A stretch of 55,420 bases of DNA, from NCBI GenBank assembly GCA_029861845.1, contig JAOTYM010000013.1, positions 1-55,420 on the forward strand, read 5' to 3'. Made by a program: the position numbers and the translations under genes. Source of the stretch: Gammaproteobacteria bacterium (lineage in GTDB: Bacteria > Pseudomonadota > Gammaproteobacteria > Acidiferrobacterales > SPGG2). Each line of letters opens with the position of its first letter. Position 1 is the first letter of the stretch. The notes below the pieces were generated by a model. It saw only the letters and a list, made by a program, of their open reading frames with translations. It was not told where the DNA came from and did not search any database. Below, in pieces: positions 8,438 through 16,516 of the stretch.

Positions 8438-9427
8438 ATGTTCGGTAGAAAAAAGAAGCTTGATGGTACCACCATCTTTTTCTGTTCCGATATTCACGCG
8501 TCGACAGTTTGCTTCAAAAAGTTTATTAATGCGGCCAAACACTACGCCAGCAAGGGGCGACATATCGACATCCTCATGATTGGCGGCGACATTACGGGCA
8601 AGATGATCGTACCCATCATCAAAGCCGCTAATACGACGTACCATTCTTACCTGTTCGGCAAGCAGTTGACGCTCACCTCCCAAGGTGAGATCGAGGAGCT
8701 TACCAAGAAGACCGAAATATTAGGGGTCTATCCGCATATCTTCGAACCGGATGAATATGAGGCGTTCAAAGGCAGCCAGGAGATGCAGGATGAGCTTTTC
8801 AAGGAACTCGCACTCAAGAGACTCGAAGAATGGATGAACATCGCGGCGGAGCGGCTGGGCGATAGTGGAATCCCATGCTACATCAGCCCTGGTAACGATG
8901 ATTTCGATGAAACTAGGTCTGTCCTGGATGCTTGCCGGGCCGTCACATGCCCCGACGACAAAACGCTCCAGATCAGTGACAACCATGAAATGATCAGCCT
9001 GGGCTACGCCAACCTGACGCCGTTCGACTGCCCACGTGATCTGCCGGAGGAAGAGCTAACGGGCAAGATAGACGCGATGGCAGCCACCGTGAAGGATATG
9101 TCGTGTTGTGTATTCAATCTGCATTGTCCGCCGCTTGATTCAGGCCTCGATGAGGCGCCCCTGCTCGACGAGGACCTTCGCCCAAAAATGGGAACGACGG
9201 GGGTTATGATGGCATCGGTCGGTTCGCAGGCTGTGCGTGAGGCGATAGAGAAATACCAGCCGCTACTCGCACTACATGGGCATGTGCACGAATCAAGGGG
9301 CACAACCAAATTGGGTCGCACCTTGTGTGTTAACCCGGGCAGTGAGTATTCAGAGGGTATTCTGCACGCCGCACTGGTTACAATTGGGAAGGATGAGGTA
9401 GTTAGCCACATGCTTACTTCGGGTTGA
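8438..9427 (+). CDS. Calcineurin-like metallophosphoesterase
   Basis: A 329-residue metallophosphoesterase with all the family metal motifs: SDIH (D18, H20), GGDITG (D51), GNDD (N153, D154; usually GNHD, so the histidine is replaced), NLHCPP (H229) and GHVH (H282, H284). An insert at about residues 60-145 is long and helical. These enzymes use two metal ions to hydrolyse phosphomonoesters, phosphodiesters or nucleotide conjugates. It follows the nucleotidyltransferase-like gene by 19 bases with a strong ribosome-binding site (TAGGAGG). The pairing suggests one protein may add and the other remove a nucleotide-type group, which is speculation. Confidence 0.85.
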   Translation: MFGRKKKLDGTTIFFCSDIHASTVCFKKFINAAKHYASKGRHIDILMIGGDITGKMIVPIIKAANTTYHSYLFGKQLTLTSQGEIEELTKKTEILGVYPHIFEPDEYEAFKGSQEMQDELFKELALKRLEEWMNIAAERLGDSGIPCYISPGNDDFDETRSVLDACRAVTCPDDKTLQISDNHEMISLGYANLTPFDCPRDLPEEELTGKIDAMAATVKDMSCCVFNLHCPPLDSGLDEAPLLDEDLRPKMGTTGVMMASVGSQAVREAIEKYQPLLALHGHVHESRGTTKLGRTLCVNPGSEYSEGILHAALVTIGKDEVVSHMLTSG

Positions 9428-9463
9428 TCCGGTCCGGTAGGTTGTATACAGAAGAGAGCCAGG

Positions 9464-10564
9464 TTGCAGACTAGAAAACGTTGCCGTGAGTTGGGGCTGG
9501 TCATCGGTTCGATGAGCCCGGGCCCAAAGAACAGCATCACCGATGTGAAGGGTGTGCGTGTGGGTCACTGCACGCTTAGCTTCGATGACGAGCGCGGCGT
9601 GGCGCAAACCGGGGTCACCGCCATCTGGCCAGCTGACGGAGATCTAGTGCGGGAACCTGTCCCGGCCGGGAGCTTTGTGCTTAATGGCTTTGGCGAGATT
9701 ACCGGACGCACCGCCGCCGACGAATGGGGCATTGCCTCCACGCCGATTGTGTTAACTGCGACCATGAGCGTTGGCATCGTCTACCACGCTGTGCAGCGTT
9801 ACTTGTGCCGTCAGGACAGTGAACTGGGTAGATTGGAACTTGTCATCCCCCTCGTCGGTGAGTGTGACGATAGTTTTCTCAATGACTCGCGTGCCTTTCA
9901 TGTGAAAGAGGAGCATGTTTTCGCCGCACTCGACAATGCCACCGATACCCTGGTCGAAGAAGGGTGCGTCGGGGCTGGAACGGGAATGCAATGCTTCGAG
10001 TTTAAAGGTGGGATCGGTTCAGCTTCTCGCGAGCTAGGCAAGGCGGATGGTGGCTTTATGGTCGGGGTTCTGGCGCAAACCAATCTTGGGGCTCGTCCCT
10101 TATTGGTCATTGACGGTGTGCCGGTAGGGCGTGCACTCACCGACCTGATGCCAGAGGGTAAGATGCCCGACTATTGGGGTGAAGGCGCCAACGGAGGTTC
10201 TTGTATTGTTATCGCAGCTACCGATGCGCCCCTGAGTAATCATCAGGTAGCCAAATTAGCTAAGCGCGCCGGTTTGGGCTTGGCCCGAATTGGTTCCATT
10301 GGTGCGAACTGCAGCGGCGAGTTAACGTTTGCCTTCAGCACCGCAAACCGAGTACGGGCCGCAGGTACGCTCTCGCACGCCATTGAAGTGATGAATGATC
10401 GGCGGACTGACGCAATCTACCAGGCCGTCATCGAGGCGACCGAGGAGGCGGTGGTTAATGCCCTGTTTAGGGCGCAGACGACGGTCGGCCGCGATGGCAA
10501 TATCCTGCACGCCCTACCTGTAGACCGAACGCTCGAACTACTACGCGAAAACGGCCGCTTATAA
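9464..10564 (+). CDS. P1-family (DmpA-like) self-processing peptidase/amidohydrolase
   Basis: A 366-residue N-terminal-nucleophile hydrolase of MEROPS family P1. The start RELGLVIGSMSPGPKNSITDVKGVRVGH is not all quoted here beyond its key parts: RELGLVIG and ITDVKGVRVGH. The autocleavage site is recognisable as GANGG|SCIVIAATDAPL, with S246 as the predicted new N-terminus and nucleophile. Relatives include DmpA, beta-peptidyl aminopeptidases and the nylon-oligomer hydrolase NylC, all of which split amide bonds of unusual amino acids. I chose the TTG at 9464 because the conserved N-terminal segment begins there; the first ATG would remove it. It ends the plus arm, 31 bases from the convergent DMFase-like gene. 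Confidence 0.9.
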   Translation: MQTRKRCRELGLVIGSMSPGPKNSITDVKGVRVGHCTLSFDDERGVAQTGVTAIWPADGDLVREPVPAGSFVLNGFGEITGRTAADEWGIASTPIVLTATMSVGIVYHAVQRYLCRQDSELGRLELVIPLVGECDDSFLNDSRAFHVKEEHVFAALDNATDTLVEEGCVGAGTGMQCFEFKGGIGSASRELGKADGGFMVGVLAQTNLGARPLLVIDGVPVGRALTDLMPEGKMPDYWGEGANGGSCIVIAATDAPLSNHQVAKLAKRAGLGLARIGSIGANCSGELTFAFSTANRVRAAGTLSHAIEVMNDRRTDAIYQAVIEATEEAVVNALFRAQTTVGRDGNILHALPVDRTLELLRENGRL

Positions 10565-10595
10565 CAAACGCAATGCACACAGTGCCGTTGTGTCG

Positions 10596-12824
10596 TTAGA
10601 AAGGCGTTTGGTCAAGGAACCGGCGCAGGACATTGGTGGTGATCTTTGCCACGTTGTTGTTGTAGTCTTCGTGCGAAAGACTCCCCGCCCATGCGATCGA
10701 GCTGGCTGAAAAAACTGCCCCGCCGTTACTAGTTTCAAAGAACACCATGTCGCCCCGAATACTCTCTGCTTCGGTCCCGCCCAGGCCTGGGACCGGGTCA
10801 AGCATATCTTCGGGGACCATCAGATAGACATCGGTGTGGACCCGTGAGGAGGCGAGCACGAGGGCATGTGGCGGCGTACCCCACTCGTGGTTTGCTGCGT
10901 CTACTTCGATACCGACGGCGCCACCGCCGGATAGACCGAAATCGCCGATGATTTCATCCTCTACCCCCTGGAAGATGAAACCGGCGCGCGCATCGCGGCT
11001 CGCTTCCGTCCGCACATAGGGCGACGAGATATCGAATCCCTGTGAGACCATGCCAACACCCACCAGGGTATTGGGTGCACGGCCGTTGCGACGCCAAAGC
11101 CCGGTGTATTCTCCCGTAAAACTGGCGTAGAACTCGCCCGGTCCCGGCGCGAAGGCGCGGATGCCATCCTCTGATTTGCGGCACTCGATCACACCGGGCA
11201 ACTCGGGATGAAAGGCGATGCGCCAGTAGAAGCCGTTGCCACCCAGATACATGAGTCGCCCGCCACCCTCCGTGAACGCGTGCAGGGCGTCGAGCATCGC
11301 CGCACTATAATACTCCGGGTGAGAGCCGGTGATGACCACCTGATATCCCTGGATAAGCGACACGCCTTCCTGGTTCAGGTCTTCGTCGGTGATGACGTCG
11401 AATGGCTGTTGCAGCTTATCCAGCCAGCCGAGGATATGGGTATCGGCGTTGAACTGCCAGACATTGGATCCGACACCACCCAGATGTCCAATGAACTTCG
11501 GCTGCATGTCGATGATCGGACGCAGGCGCGACGAATAATAAACGCCACTCCCGTCACTATGAAGATCATAGAAACAGAGGCCGAGTTCTGGGTGCGCATT
11601 CATGAAAAGGTCGAGCCTAGAAAGCTGGATTAGTCGCCCACATACGAGCTCAGTTTCCGATACATCAATCCCGATACGATTGTTCCCATAGGCCATATAA
11701 CTGGCGGTGGGGAGGAGAAAAGCAACCGCTTCGGTCGCGCGACCCCGTGGGGGCCGGACACAGAACGGCACGTAATATTCTTCCTCCCCGGCGTGCAGGC
11801 GCGCGGCATAAATGCCACTGTGGAGACTTGATGGAATCGTAAAAGAGAAGTCCACATTCCACCCCGCGTCATAGACATCGTCATCATGAAAGTGAATCGC
11901 GCCGTAGTGATCGGGGTGGCGGATCCAATTATATTCCTCATCACACCAACGCCGCCCCGTGACGCCCCGTGTCGGCAGGTTGATGAGGTGCCCGTGTAGT
12001 TGATGGGAAGAAACGTCGATGATGCGATCTGTCGATATTCCAATCGAGAAATCCCAAGCCGCCACCAAGTCGGGCTGCGCGGTGTCGACGTCGAGCAGAT
12101 TAATGATCTCATTGGCATCTATCGACCGTGAGAACAAGCGTGGACTGTCGATGCGGCCATTCAAGTACCGTTCCGCCGGTCGATCGCGCGACGGTCGTGC
12201 TGCAAGCGTCAGGGGCGCCGCCACATTCGCTTGTGAGAGTTGCGCCGGCGCGGATGAGGAAGCACCCCCCACATCGTCCACCTTGGGATAACGGCGCAGC
12301 GGCTGCTGCATCACGCTGATCTCACCGGTTTGTGCGTCATAGGTTCCGGCCACCGCGTACCAGTGCTTCTCGATCAAGGGCTTGTCGGTGGACACCTTCA
12401 CGGTGGCTTGTGTGTCAGACGATAACGCCAAGCACAAGGCGCTTGTTTCATCGAGATAGAGTTCGAAGCCTGCGCCCGTTTTCGGATCCCGGCGCGCCAT
12501 AATGGTCTGTGGGCCGCGTCCCGGTGTGGTCGGCCACACCGCTGCCACCATACCGAAGGACGAAAGCTTCCGGCAGACGGGGCTGTCATCGATAAGCGCG
12601 TAGGAGCCTGCATGGATCGGTTGGAAACGACCCTGAAATGGACCGCCGAGATCGATCGGAATCCTCTCTTCCTGATAGCCCGGCCCCACGGGGTTGATAT
12701 CGCCTTGAATGACGCGGACCAGTGTCACATCGTAGTTGTTGAGCTGGTCGCAGCTCACCATGAACTGGATGATCTCACCGGGCGCGACACTGATACGGTC
12801 CGCGTAGCCGAGAATCTGTGTCAC
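10596..12824 (-). CDS. N,N-dimethylformamidase large (beta) subunit homologue
   Basis: A 742-residue protein close to the 762 residues of the known DMFase large subunit. It starts with ILGYADRISVAPGE, as in the family. A lectin/LamG-like beta domain spans about residues 60-280, and the catalytic domain follows. The non-haem iron site of DMFase uses two tyrosines and a glutamate beside a histidine. Likely equivalents are Y376 or Y379 (ASYMAYGN), Y419 (CFYDLHSDGSG) and H502/E504 (TGSHPEYYS). DMFase hydrolyses dimethylformamide to dimethylamine and formate; here the substrate may be another N-alkyl amide. GTG start at 12824, 42 bases after a small-subunit-like gene. Function by homology; substrate unknown. 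Confidence 0.85.
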   Translation of the reverse strand: MTQILGYADRISVAPGEIIQFMVSCDQLNNYDVTLVRVIQGDINPVGPGYQEERIPIDLGGPFQGRFQPIHAGSYALIDDSPVCRKLSSFGMVAAVWPTTPGRGPQTIMARRDPKTGAGFELYLDETSALCLALSSDTQATVKVSTDKPLIEKHWYAVAGTYDAQTGEISVMQQPLRRYPKVDDVGGASSSAPAQLSQANVAAPLTLAARPSRDRPAERYLNGRIDSPRLFSRSIDANEIINLLDVDTAQPDLVAAWDFSIGISTDRIIDVSSHQLHGHLINLPTRGVTGRRWCDEEYNWIRHPDHYGAIHFHDDDVYDAGWNVDFSFTIPSSLHSGIYAARLHAGEEEYYVPFCVRPPRGRATEAVAFLLPTASYMAYGNNRIGIDVSETELVCGRLIQLSRLDLFMNAHPELGLCFYDLHSDGSGVYYSSRLRPIIDMQPKFIGHLGGVGSNVWQFNADTHILGWLDKLQQPFDVITDEDLNQEGVSLIQGYQVVITGSHPEYYSAAMLDALHAFTEGGGRLMYLGGNGFYWRIAFHPELPGVIECRKSEDGIRAFAPGPGEFYASFTGEYTGLWRRNGRAPNTLVGVGMVSQGFDISSPYVRTEASRDARAGFIFQGVEDEIIGDFGLSGGGAVGIEVDAANHEWGTPPHALVLASSRVHTDVYLMVPEDMLDPVPGLGGTEAESIRGDMVFFETSNGGAVFSASSIAWAGSLSHEDYNNNVAKITTNVLRRFLDQTPF

Positions 12825-12866
12825 GCCTGTGCCCCCATATGTCTATAAGCGGCGAACCTATCCAGC

Positions 12867-13184
12867 CTAAAGGTCGAGTTCCTTTCCTGTCTGTTCGCGC
12901 CAGCGGAGTCGAAACACGGTCCACTCCGCTTGCCTGAGGTCGGTAAATTCGTACTCATGCAGAATCTCCACCGGCCCCGCCCGCTCTTCTGACATGCGAG
13001 CTAAACCCCAACGCTTGAACGGTTCACGAATAACAAGTACATATTTGCCGGCTTTCCGTCCGCCGCGCATCACGTTTAGCACCCGTTGCAAACCAGGACT
13101 GTGATAAAAGCAACCGGCATCGAGGTTACGCTTGAATTCAGCCGCGTAAACCTTGTCATCTTCGCTGATCTGATAACGGTTCAT
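12867..13184 (-). CDS. Candidate small (alpha) subunit of a DMFase-like enzyme
   Basis: A 105-residue basic protein. The ATG at 13184 follows AGGAGTGA and is preferred over a GTG eight codons upstream. From memory of the roughly 130-residue DMFase alpha subunit, the phrases SPGLQRVLNVMRG and GKYVLVIRE, and the final acidic helix with AEWTVFRLRW, line up with its SPxLQRVxNxxR, GKYYIYSER and AxxAVFLRR stretches. Gene order, small then large on the same strand with a 42-base gap, is that of dmfA1-dmfA2. In DMFase the small subunit is required for folding and activity of the large one. It is about 25 residues shorter than the described subunit, so the pairing needs an alignment. Confidence 0.65.
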   Translation of the reverse strand: MNRYQISEDDKVYAAEFKRNLDAGCFYHSPGLQRVLNVMRGGRKAGKYVLVIREPFKRWGLARMSEERAGPVEILHEYEFTDLRQAEWTVFRLRWREQTGKELDL

Positions 13185-13213
13185 CGTGTCACTCCTAACG
13201 CCAACCACCTAGT

Positions 13214-14599
13214 CTACTCGGCTGCAGAGCGATCCTGCTCAACTCGATCCTGAACTGCATCAAGTACAGCGTCCACAATATCAAACAGCTCGTCGATTTG
13301 TTCGCGGGTGATAATGAACGGCGGCGCTAGAATGACCGCATCGCCGATCGGTCGAATGATGAGCCCATGTTGTAGCGCCGTCTTTGCTATCTGTTCACTC
13401 ACCTCGAGGGGTGCGGCGTAAGGCGCTTTAGTGCGTTTGTCCTCCACGATCTCGAGTGCACCCATTAATCCCACCCCTCTGGCCTCGCCGACCATAGGGT
13501 GGTCGCTAAGCCCACGAAGGCGTTGCTGGAAGCGGGGCGCCACGGCTACGACGTTATCGAAGAGTCCTCCCTCGATAATAAGTTCTAACGCTTTGTTCGC
13601 GATCGCACAACCCACCGGGTTTCCGCCCCCGGTAAATCCGTGGGGAAACTCTTCGAACTCCTGACAGGCTTGCATAAGCTTGGCGTGCATCTCCTCAGAA
13701 AGGAGAATCGCCCCCATGGGATAGTAACCGGCCGTTAAGCACTTCGACACGACAACGATGTCCGGTTCGATGTCGTAGGTGAGGCAACCCCACAGCTTTC
13801 CTGTACGTCCGAACCCACAGATGACTTCATCGGCAACAAACGGAATATCATACTTACGAAGGATCGCTTGTATCGCGCTGAAATAACCCTCGGGCGGGGG
13901 AACCACACCGCCGGCCCCCATCACCGGTTCGGCAAAGAACCCGGCGATGGTATCGGGACCTTCCGCTTCGATTAATTGCGCCAGATTTGTCACAAGCCGC
14001 TGCACATAGTTCGACTCGCTTTCCCCGGGTTTTGCGTAGCGCCAGTAGTGCGGACAATCAGCGAAGTGGACACAATCTAGAGGCAGGCCAAACGCACGGT
14101 TGTAGTCCTTGCCGGTAAGGCTGGCCGCCATCACGGTTGTCCCGTGATAACCATTCTTGCGAGAGATGAGTTTGCGGCGTTCGGGTTGCCCTAACCCACG
14201 ATGGATCATCCATAGCATCTTGACAACACTGTCGTTGGCCTCCGATCCTGAGTTCGTAAAGAAGACCTTACTCATCGGAACCGGCGCGATGCTGAGAAGT
14301 TGTTCGGCCAACAAGATGGCGGGTTCGTTATTTCGCCCGAAGAACGTGTGATAGGCAGGAAACCTACAGAGTTGCTCGTACCCGGCCTCTATGAGGGTCT
14401 TGTTGTTGAAGCCGGCGACGATGTTCCAGAGTCCAGAATTCCCCTCGATATAACGCTTGTTATGAGTGTCGTAGACGTAGATGCCTTCGCCGCGTTCGAC
14501 GATCAGTGGTCCCTCATCTCGCAGCGTCCCCAGATGCGAGAACCCATGAAGACAACTCGCAAGACTGCGATCCTCCCATCTTCCAGTAGACGCTTTCAT
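13214..14599 (-). CDS. Class III (omega-amino acid) aminotransferase
   Basis: A 461-residue PLP enzyme of the class III family. It shows TNSGSEANDSVV (phosphate loop, about 115-126), FAEPVMGAGGVVPPP (about 222-236), ADEVICGFGRTG with D257 binding the PLP nitrogen, and SKCLTAGYYPMGA with K286 as the Schiff-base lysine. Length and motifs match omega-amino acid/amine:pyruvate transaminases (beta-alanine, taurine, putrescine and similar). I chose the ATG at 14599 because GGAGGT lies eight bases upstream; 22 extra residues of the longer frame are not conserved. First gene of the minus arm; the small DMFase-like subunit follows after 29 bases. It could deaminate an amine released by the amidases (inference). 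Confidence 0.92.
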   Translation of the reverse strand: MKASTGRWEDRSLASCLHGFSHLGTLRDEGPLIVERGEGIYVYDTHNKRYIEGNSGLWNIVAGFNNKTLIEAGYEQLCRFPAYHTFFGRNNEPAILLAEQLLSIAPVPMSKVFFTNSGSEANDSVVKMLWMIHRGLGQPERRKLISRKNGYHGTTVMAASLTGKDYNRAFGLPLDCVHFADCPHYWRYAKPGESESNYVQRLVTNLAQLIEAEGPDTIAGFFAEPVMGAGGVVPPPEGYFSAIQAILRKYDIPFVADEVICGFGRTGKLWGCLTYDIEPDIVVVSKCLTAGYYPMGAILLSEEMHAKLMQACQEFEEFPHGFTGGGNPVGCAIANKALELIIEGGLFDNVVAVAPRFQQRLRGLSDHPMVGEARGVGLMGALEIVEDKRTKAPYAAPLEVSEQIAKTALQHGLIIRPIGDAVILAPPFIITREQIDELFDIVDAVLDAVQDRVEQDRSAAE

Positions 14600-15159
14600 C
14601 AAGACCTCCGGCGATTCGATATTGGATTTTGTGCATCGCTTGCCATCAACGGTGTTACCTATCATCGCAAAAACCGTTTGGCCGAGTCGAGAGAATCATA
14701 CTGTCCTACTTTCCCGAGTGACGATAGTACATACGTGTCAACAAACAAAGGGCGGTCTGTACGGAGCAATGAGCAAAAGCGTCGGAGGCAAGAGCAGTTT
14801 CTAGGGAGTCCGCGGCCTTTGCGCTTAGCTCGATTTCGAGAAGCCGTCGTCACCGACATCGTCCAGTCAGGGCCCCGGATGGCGCCAGTTTGATCGACCG
14901 TGGCTCTGTATGTGGACCAGAGCCATGGATGAGTCTGGGTTGTCTACGGGGAGGAGCCAGCCATGTCAGACGTATCCGTTCCCGAGCCCGTGTCAGGGCG
15001 GTCGTCAGCTGTTGTCGGCACAGCGTCGCCATCGGGTTATCCACAAGCGAGAACTGGGGGCGTTTGAAATCCAGCATAAGGCGTCAGAATTTCAGACCTT
15101 CTCTCGGCATATTCAAGTCCCATGCGCAACAATAAATTTGCCAGCGGCTATTGCCATTG
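14600..15159. other. Non-coding stretch upstream of the aminotransferase
   Basis: No convincing gene on either strand; the open frames have no family likeness and atypical composition. It must hold the promoter of the minus-strand aminotransferase/DMFase operon, but no clear -35/-10 pair was picked. A 7-bp hairpin (GGCTCTG at 14902-14908, CAGAGCC at 14918-14924) lacks a T-run and is not called a terminator. Confidence 0.45.
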
Positions 15160-15332
15160 AAGGATTCGACGCGCACCCACTTTTGAAGCAGGTTGTAGAC
15201 CTCCTAACCAACCACGACTTACTATTAACATTCCGGGCGATACATTTCATCCCATTGAAGGTGCCTCGCATTGGGTCCAACAGGATGCACCAGAAAAAGT
15301 TCTTCGGCGCACTAGTCAAGTTTTTTGCTAAT
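15160..15332 (+). pseudogene. Decayed C-terminus of an alpha/beta hydrolase
   Basis: Between stops, the plus-strand frame starting at 15161 reads, near its end, IEGASHWVQQDAPEKVLR. That is the signature of the catalytic-histidine strand and last helix of epoxide-hydrolase-like alpha/beta hydrolases (GASHWVQQxAPExV). No nucleophile elbow, lid or start codon exists upstream: an in-frame stop lies at 15158-15160 and the rest of the gene is gone. It is therefore a remnant of about 55 codons. The frame closes at the TAA at 15330-15332. Confidence 0.45.
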
Positions 15333-15444
15333 GCGCCTGGCTAATCAACGATACCCTAAGGGATTTGATGTCGATCGCTATCTCGCGGTAGTAGAGGAAC
15401 TCGTTGGGAACGACCCTAAAACAGGCCGATGGTCGTCAAAATAA
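15331..15444 (+). other. Small open frame before the EncFtn gene (unassigned)
   Basis: A 37-codon frame from ATG 15331 to TAA 15442-15444. Its protein has a well-formed look (RYPKGFDVDRYLAVVEELVG, then NDPKTGRW), with amphipathic helix character and no rare-codon clusters. There is no ribosome-binding site, and it starts within the end of the hydrolase remnant. It may be another decayed gene end or a real microprotein; I cannot decide. Confidence 0.25.
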
Positions 15445-15465
15445 TCGAATCTAGAGGAGGAAAAA

Positions 15466-15753
15466 ATGGCGAATGAAGGTTATCACGAAGCGATTGAAGA
15501 ACTTTCCGATGAGACTCGAGACATGCATCGAGCTATCACATCGCTGATGGAAGAATTGGAAGCCGTGGATTGGTACAACCAGCGGGTAGACGCATGCAAA
15601 GACAATGATCTAAAGGCAATCCTCGCCCACAACAGGGATGAGGAGAAGGAACATGCCTCAATGGTCCTCGAATGGATTCGTCGCAAGGATCCAATGTTCG
15701 ATAAGGAACTTAGAGATTACCTCTTCACGGACAAGCCGATCGCCCACGGTTAG
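15466..15753 (+). CDS. EncFtn-type ferritin-like protein, lacking an encapsulin targeting tail
   Basis: A 95-residue two-helix protein closely resembling the encapsulated ferritin of Rhodospirillum rubrum. Conserved ferroxidase residues are visible with a two-residue offset: E30 (MEELEAVDWY), W36, Y37, E60 and H63 (NRDEEKEHASM). EncFtn forms an annular decamer whose dimer interface oxidises Fe2+. Known cargo versions carry a further C-terminal tail with an encapsulin-binding peptide and lie next to the shell gene. Here the protein stops right after the ferritin domain (YLFTDKPIAHG) and no encapsulin gene is found in the window. Very strong ribosome-binding site (AGAGGAGGAAAAA). Probably a free cytosolic iron oxidase. 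Confidence 0.9.
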   Translation: MANEGYHEAIEELSDETRDMHRAITSLMEELEAVDWYNQRVDACKDNDLKAILAHNRDEEKEHASMVLEWIRRKDPMFDKELRDYLFTDKPIAHG

Positions 15754-15862
15754 TATTGAGATCATTCGCGGATAGACATCACCGGTTTAAATCACACACC
15801 TAGCCCACTAACGGCGATATACTGAGACGCTCAAATATAGTCAATGCGTCTGGAGATAGCCG

Positions 15863-16270
15863 ATGAGCGACACTATGGTGGAAGGACGGTGCTTGTGTGC
15901 GGGGGTTCGATTTCGAGTAGAAGGCGCACCGCTGTGGGTGGGGCATTGCCACTGTCACAGTTGTCGTCGAAACACCGGGTCTGCCGTCGCGACCTTTGTT
16001 GGCTGTAGTCCCAATCAGGTCAGATATATTGCTGGCGAGCGCCAGTTTTATGAATCATCGCCAAGCGTTCGCCGAGGTTTTTGCGGCAAGTGCGGTACGC
16101 CACTGAGCTATGAAGTGGACAGATTTCCAGGTGAGATTCACCTATACCTAGGCACCCTAGACGAGCCGGAAAGGTTCATTCCGGAGTTTCACGTGTTCTA
16201 TGCGGAGCGTATCTCCTGGTTCGATATCGCCGATGATCTTCCGCGTCATCGCGCGACCTCACAAGAATAA
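15863..16270 (+). CDS. GFA-family (CENP-V/GFA domain) zinc protein, copy 1
   Basis: A 135-residue protein with the complete zinc-cysteine set of the glutathione-dependent formaldehyde-activating (GFA) family: C10-x-C12, C29-x-C31-xx-C34 (HCHCHSC) and C74-xx-C77 (CGKCG). The family was named for S-hydroxymethylglutathione formation, but most members have no proven activity, so function is open. It stands alone between the EncFtn gene and a methyltransferase-like gene. A second, different GFA protein lies at 22016-22411. Confidence 0.85.
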   Translation: MSDTMVEGRCLCAGVRFRVEGAPLWVGHCHCHSCRRNTGSAVATFVGCSPNQVRYIAGERQFYESSPSVRRGFCGKCGTPLSYEVDRFPGEIHLYLGTLDEPERFIPEFHVFYAERISWFDIADDLPRHRATSQE

Positions 16271-16516
16271 AAAGCCGTAAACGGTTCCCGTGCACGAAGG
16301 GTCAGACCCGACGTTCTAGTATTCAACCGGGCCTACCAACCAGGATATACTTCCGAGCCTGATAGCAGCGCCGGCGCGCCAACATCTAACACGGTCGCGC
16401 AGTGTAAATCGGCTGCTACCACCTGAGCAGAAAAATCATGCCAACATACGTTGTCGAGAGAGAGCACAAGCGAGCGCAACAAGCTGTGGTGGCCACGTTC
16501 AATGGTGCCACTAGCT

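Noticed and set aside
12825..12850. Five-codon ATG frame just before the DMFase-like GTG start
   Set aside because: It overlaps the start by chance-level features; no sign of a leader peptide or attenuator.
14300..14893. 197-codon plus-strand frame over the aminotransferase start
   Set aside because: It is mostly antisense to a well-supported class III aminotransferase, has no family likeness and no ribosome-binding site.
14910..15344. 144-codon plus-strand frame
   Set aside because: No conserved pattern; the adjoining frame carries a better alpha/beta hydrolase remnant.
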